In this document: one piece after another, positions 7,456-15,922 of the stretch
Numbering within the stretch: the stretch's first letter is position 1
Layout of the letters: each line of letters starts with the position of its first letter
NCBI GenBank assembly: GCA_005882135.1
Contig: VBDR01000032.1
Coordinates: forward strand, 1-56,589
From: Chloroflexota bacterium
GTDB lineage: Bacteria; Chloroflexota; Dormibacteria; Dormibacterales; Dormibacteraceae
Direction: 5' to 3'
DNA: 56,589 nucleotides
Notes under the pieces: generated by a model
What the model was told of the DNA's origin: nothing
The model's input: the letters and a program-made list of their open reading frames with translations, nothing else
The model's database searches: none
Made by a program: the position numbers and the translations under genes

Positions 7456-9543
7456 TCAGGATGGGTACCACAGGGGAAGGTCGGAGAGAGCCTCGTCGCC
7501 GTCGATGTCGGAGTTGGGGGCGTTGCCTCCGATCTGGTACTGCCAGGCGGCCACGTAGTCGGGACAGCCGGTCCGGTACGGCTGCCAGACGGGGGCGTTG
7601 GACTTGGACCACGCGCCGGCAACCAGGGACGGCTCGAACGACCAGATGAAGGCCGTCGTGGACAGGGCCGGGACCTCGCTCTGGGCCTGGCACCAGGCGG
7701 AACCGAACTCGCTGCCCCCGGTGCCGTTGCCGTAGAAGAGTGCGACATAGCCCGCGCCGCGCACGCCGTCGTACCAGCCCCGGATGAAGCCGGCATCGAC
7801 GGAGACGGCGCCGGGGCAGGCTTCACCAGGCGGCTCGATGTCGATCGCGATCACGCGGCCTTGAGGAACGCCGTCGTGAGCGGCGACCCCCGTCGCCACC
7901 TGCGCGTATCCCATACCGGTGTCGTAGCCGGACACCGAGGAGCAGTTGTAGTCGTTGTAGATCGGCAAGATGCCCATGTGCGCCTTGGCGGCCAGGTAGA
8001 TCTCTGGCCAGCTGAGGCCCGGGCATACGGTCGAGGTCAGGTAGCGGCCCCAGAAGTCAGGCTGGCCCAACGAGCCCGAGATGGAGGAGAACAGCTCCGA
8101 CCCGCTCGGATCGCCGGTGAACGCCTTGCACGAGTCGACTCCCCACAAGATCCTGGAGGGCTGCACCTCGGCCGAACGCACCTGGATGTCGACGAGGGAG
8201 GTGGGCCCGGTCACCTTCTGCAGGACCTGGCCCAGCTTGGTGAGGTTTCGGGTTGGCGGCACGGCGCCTATGGCGGCTGTGAAGCGGGGCGTCGCGGACG
8301 ACGTCACGCTGACGTTGGCGCTGCATGAGCTGCCAGTCTTGCAGGGCGTTCCCACCAGGTTTCCCTTGTCGTCAAAGATGCCGATGCTCCATGGCGTGTT
8401 GGTCAAATCCGCGTTGGCAGTCGCGTTGATATGGACGGCGCCCCCCACCTGGAAGGTCGAGCTGCCGCCGATGGCGATCGAAAGCCAGGTCAGCGCGAGG
8501 TGGTCGGACACCGCCCAGATGTCAGGGTTGGAAAACTTTGACGTGGGCCGGCCGACCGCGGCCACCAGGGAGCGCCCTCCGCTCGACGGCTGACTCAGGG
8601 AGACGCTGCAGTTGGTGCCATGGCTGCAATACGTGACGCGGTTCATGTTGCTCAGATCGAAGATCTCGATTGCGTAACCAAACTGGTCGGCTGGAATGGT
8701 CGACGCGGCCGTGACGAGCATGGCCTTGCCGGGTCCGGCCACAACGTTCACGGCCTTGAGCGTGAGGCCGATCCATCCCACGGCCACGGAGCTGGAGGTG
8801 AGCACCGAACCGGTCGGGACCGTGGAAGTGGGCCTGGTGATGTAGGCCGAGAAGTTGTGGACTCCCGTTTCAGCCGCGTACGCCACCGAGCACTGGGTTC
8901 CCTGCGAGCAGGCCGCGACCAGCGTGCCCGCGGTCGTGTCGAAGATCTCGATCGCGGTGCCGGTTGCGCTCACGCTGGCAGGTGCGGTCGCGGTCAGAAC
9001 GACGCCTTGGCCCGCCTGCATCGCTGACGCGCTGGCGCTGAGGCTGAGCTTTTGGTGTGCGGCGGCCGGCTGCAGGGATGCGATCGGGACGCTGGGGGAG
9101 ACGATTGGAGATTCGGCCGGCGTGCCGCTTTGGGAGGCAGCTAAGGGAGTGGTGTCGATGCAGGCCGCGGGCGTGCTCGAGGAGATGCTGGAGTCTGACG
9201 GACATGCGGTCAGGCCGTCGGGAGTAGAGGCGACGCCGGCCGCGACCTTGGGCGATCCGGCGCTGGTGACGCAAGCGGCGCCGTCGCCCGAGCCTGGACA
9301 TGGCTGAGCGCCGTCGGGCAGGCTCACCTGGAGGCCGTCGCTGAAGGCCGCCGGGCAATGCTCCTCCCTGATGGCCTGCGCGCACGCTGCAGCCGCCCGG
9401 TGGGGGGCTGAGCTCACGACGCCGGCCGGCGCCGCCGCCAGGGCGACGAAGCTCACATGGTTGGTGATGGCGAGGAAGGCCAGGGCGAGATGAGCCTTCC
9501 GGCGTGACCGGCAATTGGACAGAAGCTTTCGAAGCGAGTGCAC
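7456..9543 (-). CDS. Exported DUF1906 (Rv2525c-like, glycoside-hydrolase-fold) protein with Ig-like repeats
   Basis: A 695-aa exported protein. Residues 1-37 are a basic then hydrophobic signal peptide ending in ALAAAPA. About 120 low-complexity residues with several Cys follow. Residues ~175-450 hold three similar ~90-residue beta modules, each with an (I)xIFD strand and a C-x(4-5)-C pair, as in AIEIFDTT, AIEIFDLS and SIGIFDDK; these look like Ig-like repeats with one disulfide each. From ~470 to the end is a DUF1906 domain: ILWGVDSCKAF, FWGRYLT, ILPIYNDYN, IAIDIEPPG and GWYDGVRGAGY, the TIM-barrel type of Mycobacterium Rv2525c. That fold suggests glycan hydrolysis or binding at the wall. 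The GTG start at 9543 has a G-run within a hairpin immediately upstream. Confidence 0.85.
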   Translation of the reverse strand: MHSLRKLLSNCRSRRKAHLALAFLAITNHVSFVALAAAPAGVVSSAPHRAAAACAQAIREEHCPAAFSDGLQVSLPDGAQPCPGSGDGAACVTSAGSPKVAAGVASTPDGLTACPSDSSISSSTPAACIDTTPLAASQSGTPAESPIVSPSVPIASLQPAAAHQKLSLSASASAMQAGQGVVLTATAPASVSATGTAIEIFDTTAGTLVAACSQGTQCSVAYAAETGVHNFSAYITRPTSTVPTGSVLTSSSVAVGWIGLTLKAVNVVAGPGKAMLVTAASTIPADQFGYAIEIFDLSNMNRVTYCSHGTNCSVSLSQPSSGGRSLVAAVGRPTSKFSNPDIWAVSDHLALTWLSIAIGGSSTFQVGGAVHINATANADLTNTPWSIGIFDDKGNLVGTPCKTGSSCSANVSVTSSATPRFTAAIGAVPPTRNLTKLGQVLQKVTGPTSLVDIQVRSAEVQPSRILWGVDSCKAFTGDPSGSELFSSISGSLGQPDFWGRYLTSTVCPGLSWPEIYLAAKAHMGILPIYNDYNCSSVSGYDTGMGYAQVATGVAAHDGVPQGRVIAIDIEPPGEACPGAVSVDAGFIRGWYDGVRGAGYVALFYGNGTGGSEFGSAWCQAQSEVPALSTTAFIWSFEPSLVAGAWSKSNAPVWQPYRTGCPDYVAAWQYQIGGNAPNSDIDGDEALSDLPLWYPS

Positions 9544-9548
9544 TGATA

Positions 9549-9580
9549 CCCCCGTTTGCCGCGCACCCAGGCAAAGGGGG
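9549..9580 (-). promoter_or_regulatory. 5' hairpin that includes the ribosome-binding G-run
   Basis: On the minus strand CCCCCTTTGCC (9580-9570) can pair with GGCAAA-C-GGGGG (9560-9549): an 11-bp stem with one bulged C and a 9-base loop. The 3' arm contains GGGGG, the only ribosome binding site candidate for GTG 9543, and ends 5 bases before the start. When folded it would block ribosome access. This could be a thermosensor, a protein-binding site or simply stable leader structure. It does not match riboswitch classes I know. Confidence 0.4.
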
Positions 9581-9727
9581 CGCTAGATGACGGGGGCAAG
9601 CTACGGTCGGCCTGCCAGTGCACCCACGGCATGAGGGTTAAATAGGTTCAAGGCTTGTGAATTGGCCTGAAATTCGTCGATGCCGTGCCCTTTTGACGGC
9701 TCAGGCCGCCCGCTGGGCGGCAGAAAC

Positions 9728-9755
9728 GAAGCAGCCCGGGGCAGGGGGCTGCTTC
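9728..9755 (-). terminator. Hairpin terminator after the small membrane protein gene
   Basis: GAAGCAGCCC (9728-9737) and GGGCTGCTTC (9746-9755) form a perfect 10-bp stem with an 8-base loop. On the minus strand the stem is followed by GTTTC. It lies about 45 bases past the stop at 9801, which supports transcription of that small gene. Between here and the GTG at 9543 I see only the hairpin listed separately. Confidence 0.6.
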
Positions 9756-9800
9756 TGCAACTTAAAACGCCAGGTCAGGCGGCGGTAACCGGGCCTCGAA

Positions 9801-10025
9801 TCAGGGGCTGGCGTGGACGGCGCCGAGGACGTTTCCGTACATCACGCCCAGGGCCAGCAGGCCCAGCAGGGAGACCAGGACGAGGACGAAGGTACGGACG
9901 CAGGTGTCGACGAGCCACGAGTCTTCGGTGCTGTCGGCGTCCGCGATGTTCCACCTCTGCCGATAGAGGCCGGCCCTCACCGAGAGCCCGATCGTCGCGA
10001 TGAGAATGATCAGAAGTACTGCCAT
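9801..10025 (-). CDS. Small two-helix membrane protein
   Basis: A 74-aa protein from ATG 10025, chosen because GGTGA lies 5 bases upstream; in-frame GTG 10034 and TTG 10037 are alternatives. Two strongly hydrophobic segments are visible: MAVLLIILIATIGLSV at the N-terminus and TFVLVLVSLLGLLALGVMYG near the C-terminus, joined by a polar loop with WNIADADSTEDSW. No family recognised. A clean hairpin terminator lies just downstream on the same strand, which argues that it is a real gene. Confidence 0.55.
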   Translation of the reverse strand: MAVLLIILIATIGLSVRAGLYRQRWNIADADSTEDSWLVDTCVRTFVLVLVSLLGLLALGVMYGNVLGAVHASP

Positions 10026-10182
10026 CGCTATCACCAATCGAGGGCGTGGACGCCGAGCGGGTCAGCGTCCGCGCCATCCAGACAACGCGCTGGTACACGA
10101 ATGTGAACAACTCGTGCCGACTTTCTGAGCCGATGACGTCAGCCATCGTCGCCCATGCCACATTTCGTTGAGGTCGCGGGAA

Positions 10183-10211
10183 CCCCGGCGCCGCCAATAC
10201 TCCCGCCGGGG
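10183..10211 (+). promoter_or_regulatory. GC-rich leader hairpin upstream of the 10229 gene
   Basis: CCCCGGCG (10183-10190) pairs with CGCCGGGG (10204-10211) across a 13-base loop; GTTCTTTTAGG follows at 10218-10228, ending at the GTG start. The hairpin plus short T-run looks like an attenuator, or it may terminate readthrough from upstream. The rest of 10038-10182 shows no recognisable site. Confidence 0.35.
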
Positions 10212-10228
10212 GGCGCGTTCTTTTAGGC

Positions 10229-11125
10229 GTGGAAGTGCCGCTGCTCCTGCAGTTCTCGATCGCCCTTTTCACCGGAATGGTCGCGGCGACCTTCGTGCCG
10301 CAGGTCAGGAGGTCGATCCCCAGGGTAGTCGAGGTGTTCCTGTGGATCGCCCTCGTGACCGCGTGCATGCTGGGCGTTCTGAGCGTCACCGACCCCGAAG
10401 CGCGAGAGCTCAGCGCGTCCGCTGTCTGGGCGGTCGACCAGGTCCTCAACACTCTCGTCGGGCTCCTGCTTGGCGGCATCGGTGTCTGGATCGCCGATCA
10501 CCATTTTTCGATCGCGAGCTGGTTGTTCATCCTTGCGGGGGCGGACATCTTCGCGCTCATGCTGATCGGCTCGCTGCGCAGCGCCCGGCCATGGCAGCCG
10601 CGGGTCAGGCTCCGCGAGTGGATGGAGCTGCCCATCGCGGCCGTGGCGCCGGCGCGCCGCCCCGTCGTCGTCGCCGACCCGGTCATCAACCTGAACCGCA
10701 GGCTTGCGGCCGCCGGTGCGGTCGCCGGGACGGCGGCGCTGACCAGGGTCCTTGACGCCTCGATCTGGTTTCGCGACGTGATGCTGCCGCGCCAGGCGCA
10801 GCGGCTGACACAGGCTGCGAAGTCTGGCCGCGTCGAGTCGCGGGCTCGCCTGGAGTCGCTTCGCGAGGCGTCCGCTCACCTCCACTACGCCGCCCGAGCC
10901 TGGTACGTGGCGGCCGGCAAACCCGCCATCAACGGCCTCGTGGTCAAGGCTCAGCGCGAGCTGCGTCCGGTGACCTTGCGCCCGGACCAGGTCGTCGACA
11001 TCCAGGCGCTTTTGAGCGCGCAGTCGATCGGTTGGTACGGGCCCTTGAGCATCGTACCCACGTCAACTAACTCCGGAGATCACGATGTCGTTGAACCGCA
11101 ACAATCAGATCGTCTGGCCTCGTAG
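10229..11125 (+). CDS. Multi-pass membrane protein of unknown function
   Basis: A 298-aa protein I do not recognise. The first ~130 residues contain four likely membrane helices (about 5-24, 33-52, 68-87 and 94-113). The rest is a soluble, Arg/Ala-rich, mostly helical domain with SLREASAHLHYAARAWYVA. The GTG start at 10229 is preceded by TTTTAGGC. The 3' end overlaps the start of the second PBP by 41 bases in another frame, so the two are probably co-transcribed; a role linked to envelope synthesis is plausible but only by context. Confidence 0.7.
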   Translation: MEVPLLLQFSIALFTGMVAATFVPQVRRSIPRVVEVFLWIALVTACMLGVLSVTDPEARELSASAVWAVDQVLNTLVGLLLGGIGVWIADHHFSIASWLFILAGADIFALMLIGSLRSARPWQPRVRLREWMELPIAAVAPARRPVVVADPVINLNRRLAAAGAVAGTAALTRVLDASIWFRDVMLPRQAQRLTQAAKSGRVESRARLESLREASAHLHYAARAWYVAAGKPAINGLVVKAQRELRPVTLRPDQVVDIQALLSAQSIGWYGPLSIVPTSTNSGDHDVVEPQQSDRLAS

Positions 11126-13175
11126 GCCAAACGGCATTCGGCGGCGCGCAAGCGCGCCGAAGGTGTTGAGCAAGGGCAAGATCTCGCGGCCTGCGGGCTG
11201 GGTGGTCAGGCTCGTCGTGCTGCTGGTCGTGGCCATCCCGAGCCTGATCATCACGTCTCCGGGCTACGTCGCTTTCGCCGACAAGCTGCCTGACCCGAGC
11301 CAGGTCGCCACTTCCGTGCCGGAGGACACCCTGATCTACGCGGCGGATAACCAGACCCTGCTGGCAGACCTCCATCCGCCCGGTTACCAGAGCTACTTCG
11401 AACCCCTCTCCGAAATGGGCACCCTCCTTCCGGAGGCGGTGATCTCGATCGAGGACCGCAACTTCTACGACGAGCCGGGGATCGACCCTCAGGGCATCGT
11501 GCGCGCGTCGGTCGTCGACCTGCAGTCGCACAGCACCGCGCAGGGCGCCTCCACCATCACCCAGCAGCTCGTCAAGCTGCGGCTCGTCGGCAATGAGACG
11601 ACCCTCGACCGAAAGATGCGCGAGGCGCTGCTCGCCTTTGAGATCGAGCGCCGCTACACGAAGGCGCAGATCCTCGAGTGGTACCTGAACAGCGTCTTCT
11701 TTGCCAACACCGCGTGGGGTACGGCCGCCGGCTCCAAGGTCTACTTCCACACCCAGACCAAGGACCTTGACCTGGCGCAGGCCTCGATGCTCGCCGGCAT
11801 CATCCGAGGGCCGACCCTGTACAACCCGCTTGTCAACTGGACCTCCGCGAAGCAGCGCCAGAAGACAGTGCTGGACGCCATGATCCGCGACGGCAAGATC
11901 ACCGCTGCCGACGCCGCCAAGGCGTTCGCGGAGGACCTCTCACCGCCCAAGCACATGTTCATGCCGGAAAACCATGTGGTGGCTCCGTCGTTCGTGCGGT
12001 ACGTCACGGGCCTGCTCCTGACCAAGTACGGCTCGGATATCACATACACGGGTGGCTTGCGTGTGATCACCACGCTCAACCCGGCCCTCCAGACCCTCGG
12101 CCAGCGAGTGGTGACCGACAACATCACAGCCCTGCACTACCGCAACGTGACGCAAGGCGCCCTGGTCGCCATCGATCCCACCACGGGCGCGATCGTGACC
12201 ATGGTCGGGTCGGCGAACCCCAGCGCGTACGGCGGCCAGTACAACCTTGCCGTGTGGCCGCCGCGCAACCCGGGGTCGTCCATGAAGATCTACACCTACA
12301 CGGCCGCGATCGCGAGTGGCAAGTTCACGATGACCACGCCGGTCGTCGACAGCAAGTTCTCGTATCGAGACCCCGCCTCCGGCGAGGTGTACGCGCCCCA
12401 CAACTATGACGGCAAATATCACGGCACCTGCCAGCTGCAGGCTTGCATGGGCAACTCACTCAACATCCCCGCCGTCAAGGTCGAGCTCGGCATCGGCGTC
12501 TCGGCAGTCGTGCAGATGGCGCGCAGCATGGGGGCGCCGCCCTACCAGCTTCACGGTTACGACGCGAACGGAAATCCGAACTACACAACCGACGATCCCC
12601 TGAACACGTTTGGCCCTTCGCTGACGCTTGGCGGATACGGCGAGACTCCGCTGCAGATGGCAACGGGGGCATCTGTGCTCGCAACGCAGGGCTTGCTCCG
12701 TCAGCCGTACGGGATCAACCTCATCAGCCGCGGCGGCCAGCTCGTCTACATGCACGAGCAGAATCCGGGCACGCGAGTCCTCGACGCTCGGGTCGCCTTC
12801 ATCATGCAGGCGATCATGTCCAACGACAACAACCGGGCCATGATCTTCGGCCGGAACTCGCTGCTCACGCTGCGCGGCCGCCGCGTCGGCGTGAAGACCG
12901 GAACCTCCGACTCCTTCGCCGACGCGTGGACGGTCGGTTACACGCCGCATCTCGTGACCGCGGTCTGGGGCGGCAACGCCGACTGGCGCGTGAAGATGAC
13001 GAAGAACTCCGACAGCTACTACATCGCCGCGCCGATGTGGCACAGCTTCATGCAGCAGGCGCTCGACACGATGGGCCAGGGCGACGAGTGGTACACCGAA
13101 CCCGCAGGCCTGACCAACGCGACCTGCAAAGGGCAGCCCGTGTACTTCCTGCCGGGGACCTCAACCCGCTGCTGA
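11085..13175 (+). CDS. Class A penicillin-binding protein, second paralogue
   Basis: A 696-aa bifunctional peptidoglycan synthase. A basic N-terminus and one membrane helix (about residues 38-60) precede a GT51 domain with EDRNFYDEPGIDP and GASTITQQLVK. The transpeptidase has SSMK (Ser398, Lys401), SLN in GNSLNIPAVK, and KTGTSD (Lys604). It ends with a Cys pair (NATCKGQ and STRC) that may be a disulfide. ATG 11085 has CGGAG eight bases upstream. Unlike the PBP at 3158 it lacks a Pro/Ser tail, so the two probably act in different sites or conditions. Confidence 0.95.
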   Translation: MSLNRNNQIVWPRRPNGIRRRASAPKVLSKGKISRPAGWVVRLVVLLVVAIPSLIITSPGYVAFADKLPDPSQVATSVPEDTLIYAADNQTLLADLHPPGYQSYFEPLSEMGTLLPEAVISIEDRNFYDEPGIDPQGIVRASVVDLQSHSTAQGASTITQQLVKLRLVGNETTLDRKMREALLAFEIERRYTKAQILEWYLNSVFFANTAWGTAAGSKVYFHTQTKDLDLAQASMLAGIIRGPTLYNPLVNWTSAKQRQKTVLDAMIRDGKITAADAAKAFAEDLSPPKHMFMPENHVVAPSFVRYVTGLLLTKYGSDITYTGGLRVITTLNPALQTLGQRVVTDNITALHYRNVTQGALVAIDPTTGAIVTMVGSANPSAYGGQYNLAVWPPRNPGSSMKIYTYTAAIASGKFTMTTPVVDSKFSYRDPASGEVYAPHNYDGKYHGTCQLQACMGNSLNIPAVKVELGIGVSAVVQMARSMGAPPYQLHGYDANGNPNYTTDDPLNTFGPSLTLGGYGETPLQMATGASVLATQGLLRQPYGINLISRGGQLVYMHEQNPGTRVLDARVAFIMQAIMSNDNNRAMIFGRNSLLTLRGRRVGVKTGTSDSFADAWTVGYTPHLVTAVWGGNADWRVKMTKNSDSYYIAAPMWHSFMQQALDTMGQGDEWYTEPAGLTNATCKGQPVYFLPGTSTRC

Positions 13176-13214
13176 CCGAGGCGATCGCAACCATCATGGC
13201 GGCCGCTTAGCCAG

Positions 13215-13424
13215 ATGCAGGCAAGGTTCGACAAGCACGGAAAGCAGCTACCCGATAGCGGTCATGGTTGCGGATGCCAGCTCTGCGCCATCTCCAACGC
13301 CCCTCGATACGAACGGCGCGACGACGATTCGCAGAACCGGATGGGAGAGTGGAGCCCGATCCGCAGGGGCCTGATCCGTCTGGTCAGGAGGGTCCGGCCC
13401 TCCACCCGACCACAGCCGGCCTGA
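13215..13424 (+). CDS. Possible small Cys-motif protein
   Basis: A 69-codon ORF with HGCGCQLC near residues 20-26, a CxCxxC arrangement that might bind zinc or iron, then a basic C-terminus. There is no ribosome binding site of note and codon bias is weaker than in the neighbours. It begins 39 bases after the PBP stop. The rest of 13176-13491 shows no other feature. It may be spurious. Confidence 0.25.
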   Translation: MQARFDKHGKQLPDSGHGCGCQLCAISNAPRYERRDDDSQNRMGEWSPIRRGLIRLVRRVRPSTRPQPA

Positions 13425-13491
13425 GGCGGCCAGGTGATAGGGGCCCAGCTTTCTTAAGCCCGGCCCTTGAGGTCGCTATTTCCGCAGCGGT

Positions 13492-14100
13492 TCAGTCGGC
13501 TATGGCGTAGCCCCGCTCGGCCGTCTCCTCGAGCATCGCCTGCGGGCCGTACGAGTGCTTCAGCATGACTCGCAGCCGCTCCTTCGCGACCGCCAGCCTC
13601 GACGCCACCGTCCGCTCGGGTATCCCGAGCGCCTGGGCGATGGCGCGGTTGGTGTAACCGTGGTAGTGCCGGAGCACGATGGCGGCCGCCTGCTTCGGCG
13701 GCAGCTTGCCGAGCGCGGTGGCCAGGTCGCGGTGCTCGACGACCTCTTGGGGGTCGGGAGCCAGGCCGGGCCGGCCCAGGCGGCGGATCACCTCACCGAC
13801 CTCACGCAGCCGCATCTTGCGCTGGTACGAGACCGCAGCGTTGATCGCGATCCGGTGCACCCACGCCTCGGCGGGTGCGATCGGCTGCCAGGTTGCCCAC
13901 TTTTTGTAAGCGCGTTCGAACGCATCCTGCGCGCAATCCTCGGCGGCGGCCCGATCGCCGAGCATCGCCGTCAAAGTGCCGAGAATTTTTCCGTACGAGG
14001 CTTGATAAAGGCGCTCGAAGTCCGCCTCGTTCCCGGCTTGGTACGTGTTCGTCGCCTCACGCCCTTCTCGACCTGTCGCCGCAGAGATCGGCTCTGCCAT
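13492..14100 (-). CDS. ECF-type RNA polymerase sigma factor
   Basis: A 202-aa sigma-70 family protein with only regions 2 and 4. Region 2 spans about residues 28-90 (DFERLYQASY, AEDCAQDAFERAY). Region 4 spans about 128-185 (LPPKQAAAIVLRHYHGYT and the helix-turn-helix IAQALGIPERTVASRLAVAK). No anti-sigma factor gene is adjacent, which is unusual for the group, so control may act through transcription or an unlinked partner. It is divergent from the diguanylate cyclase at 14224; both promoters must lie in the 123-bp gap. Confidence 0.92.
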   Translation of the reverse strand: MAEPISAATGREGREATNTYQAGNEADFERLYQASYGKILGTLTAMLGDRAAAEDCAQDAFERAYKKWATWQPIAPAEAWVHRIAINAAVSYQRKMRLREVGEVIRRLGRPGLAPDPQEVVEHRDLATALGKLPPKQAAAIVLRHYHGYTNRAIAQALGIPERTVASRLAVAKERLRVMLKHSYGPQAMLEETAERGYAIAD

Positions 14101-14125
14101 AGTCAGTAATTCACCCCCGTGAGTT

Positions 14126-14142
14126 GGTGAGGCCCTCTCACC
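14126..14142. promoter_or_regulatory. Inverted repeat in the sigma factor/diguanylate cyclase intergenic region
   Basis: GGTGAG-N5-CTCACC is a perfect 6-bp inverted repeat in the short gap between divergent genes, placed 26 bases from the sigma factor start. It could be an operator for a dimeric regulator or a hairpin in the sigma factor leader. No confident -35/-10 pair was found. Confidence 0.35.
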
Positions 14143-14223
14143 TGGCCCTAACTCTCCACCACGAGGGGGCGCCCGGTCGCCGTACGGATGCGCGGATTTT
14201 GCCTAACTCAGTTGCAGTAGCAG

Positions 14224-15759
14224 GTGTCAGCCTTCCCCCCAACGTTTCTAAGAAGGATGAATCCAGGCTCAGAGTCGGGCGGGAGCTACGCGATCGACGT
14301 GCTTGGCACGCTCGCCAGCGGGCTCGAAGTCGACTCGAGAGACAGCGGACGGAAGGCGCTCGCGGTCGTCCGCGAACGTTCCCCTGAGCTGATCGTGCTC
14401 GGCGAGAAGACCGGTGAGGATCTCGTCACCACGTCGGCAGGCTTCATCGAGATGATGCTGGCATCGCTTCGCAGCGACGTTGCCCTTCCGTGGCCTGACT
14501 TCGAACAGCGCTCACACGAATATGGGCGCTTGAGGGCGGCGCAGGGGATGCCCCTCGAGTCCCTCATCGACGTGCTCGCCGTTTACCGGCGCGCCACGAT
14601 CGAGCTGGTCTCGCGCCCGATCCAGGGCAAGCCTCACTACGACGAGATCCTCGCGCTGGCGCAGAGCCGGCTCGAGGACGTGACCGAACGGCTGACGGCC
14701 GCGATCGCGCGCGGTTATCTCGACCACATCGATGAGGAGCACCGCGCCCGCGAGAGCGAGATGTACGGCCTGGCGGCCATCGTCACCGCGATGGGACGAT
14801 CGCTCGACCTTCAGGAGACTGCCGAGGTCGCCCTGGTCGAGGCGCTCGCTGCGCTCCGCCTGAGCACGGGCGCCGTGTGGTTGCGCGAGCGATCGTCATA
14901 CAAGCTGGTCCACACCGTGGGTCTCGACCAGGACCAGGTCGACTATTTCGCGCGCCAGGTCGGTCCCCACGTGAAAGCCTCGGCCTCGGCCATCGGCAGG
15001 TCTGAATCACAGGTGGACCGCATCTCGAGCCAGGAGTGGAACGCGTTGCGTGCGCAGCTGCGCGTGCGAGGAAGGACCGTCGGCATGATGAGCGTCGGCA
15101 CCATGGTCGACCGGCTGTTCAGCGCGGCCGACCTGCTCTTCATGGCGGCGGTTGCCGACCAGGTCGCGATTGCGATCGACCGCGCGCGCCAGTTCGCGAG
15201 CGAGGCGCGCACCGACCACCTGAGCGGCCTGGCGAACCGCCGCGAGTTTGAGCGTGTGATGGAGCGCGAGGTTGCGCTGGCTGAACGCCACAACCGGCGG
15301 CTGTCGCTGATGATGATCGACCTCGACAACCTGAAGCGAATCAACGACCGCCTCGGGCACAGCGCGGGAGACGGAGCGCTGAAGCTCGTCGCGCAGCAGC
15401 TGCAGCGCGTCGTCCGGGCTTCGGATGTCTGCGCGCGCGTGGGCGGCGACGAGTTTGCGGTCGCCATGCCGGAGACGGACCTCGATCGCGCTCGCGATGT
15501 CGCCCTGCGCCTGCGCCGCGCCGTCGAACAGGCGGCCCTCGGGATGCGGGCCCCAGAGCACGTCGAGGTCAGCGTAGGCATCGCCGCCTGGCGGCCCGGG
15601 CAGGACTGGCAGGGCGTCTATCAGGCAGCAGACACAGACCTGTACGAGGACAAAAAGCGGCGCAAGACGGTTCGGCGATGGCAGCAGGAGGAGCAGCAAC
15701 CGCCGGCGATCCGGATCCTGGGTCGATCGGGCAGCCGCCGACGGATCTCGGGAGCGTGA
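14224..15759 (+). CDS. Diguanylate cyclase with GAF-like sensor (GGDEF)
   Basis: A 511-aa cytoplasmic enzyme predicted to make cyclic di-GMP from two GTP. Residues ~20-170 form a helical N-terminal domain of the kind seen in RsbR-type or PucR-like sensors. Residues ~185-325 look like a GAF domain (ALRLSTGAVWLRERS ... VADQVAIAIDRAR). Residues ~335-490 are the GGDEF domain, with GGDEF at 15442-15456 and the product-inhibition I-site RASD exactly five residues before it, so both catalysis and feedback look intact. The start is uncertain: GTG 14224 is taken; ATG 14257 has AAGAAGG but with no spacer. No EIL (EAL) domain is attached. The neighbouring sigma factor and two-component genes make this a signalling cluster. 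Confidence 0.92.
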   Translation: MSAFPPTFLRRMNPGSESGGSYAIDVLGTLASGLEVDSRDSGRKALAVVRERSPELIVLGEKTGEDLVTTSAGFIEMMLASLRSDVALPWPDFEQRSHEYGRLRAAQGMPLESLIDVLAVYRRATIELVSRPIQGKPHYDEILALAQSRLEDVTERLTAAIARGYLDHIDEEHRARESEMYGLAAIVTAMGRSLDLQETAEVALVEALAALRLSTGAVWLRERSSYKLVHTVGLDQDQVDYFARQVGPHVKASASAIGRSESQVDRISSQEWNALRAQLRVRGRTVGMMSVGTMVDRLFSAADLLFMAAVADQVAIAIDRARQFASEARTDHLSGLANRREFERVMEREVALAERHNRRLSLMMIDLDNLKRINDRLGHSAGDGALKLVAQQLQRVVRASDVCARVGGDEFAVAMPETDLDRARDVALRLRRAVEQAALGMRAPEHVEVSVGIAAWRPGQDWQGVYQAADTDLYEDKKRRKTVRRWQQEEQQPPAIRILGRSGSRRRISGA

Positions 15760-15782
15760 AGTATGAGAGGGAACCCAGAGGT

Positions 15783-15888
15783 GGTATACGGTTGGGACTT
15801 TTCTAAATGGCTGCTCGTAGCGACGTTTGGCAGACGTTAGAAACAAAGTCGCGGCCGGGGTGAACCCGGCCGCCAATTCGACGTCGGT
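15783..15888. repeat. 106-bp direct repeat, copy 1; candidate structured RNA
   Basis: Identical over all 106 bases to 15959-16064. Two stacked hairpins are predicted. The first is a long stem (GACTTT 15796-15801 with AAAGTC 15845-15850, TCTAA 15802-15806 with TTAGA 15837-15841, CTGC with GCAG, and an apical CGT-AGCG-ACG hairpin). Directly after it comes a perfect 9-bp GC stem (GCGGCCGGG / CCCGGCCGC, 15851-15873) with loop GTGAA. TATACG at 15785-15790, preceded by TG one base away, resembles an extended -10 box placing a start at the base of the first stem. AGGGAACCCAGA occurs both just before this copy (15768-15779) and just after it (15889-15900). Confidence 0.9.
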
Positions 15889-15922
15889 AGGGAACCCAGA
15901 TGGTGACACTCACCCTCTCATC

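Noticed and set aside
7114-8328. Long plus-strand frame opposite the DUF1906 gene
   Set aside because: Gly/Val/Arg-rich antisense shadow; the minus strand encodes recognisable domains and a signal peptide.
9541-9600. Cyclic di-GMP riboswitch, suggested by GGCAAAC near the DUF1906 start
   Set aside because: The second conserved block of that class (GACGCAAAGCC) is missing and the layout is a simple hairpin.
9775-10479. 234-codon minus-strand frame
   Set aside because: Arg/Ser/Thr-rich with no hydrophobic pattern; it covers the 74-aa membrane protein and the start of the 10229 gene, both of which look real.
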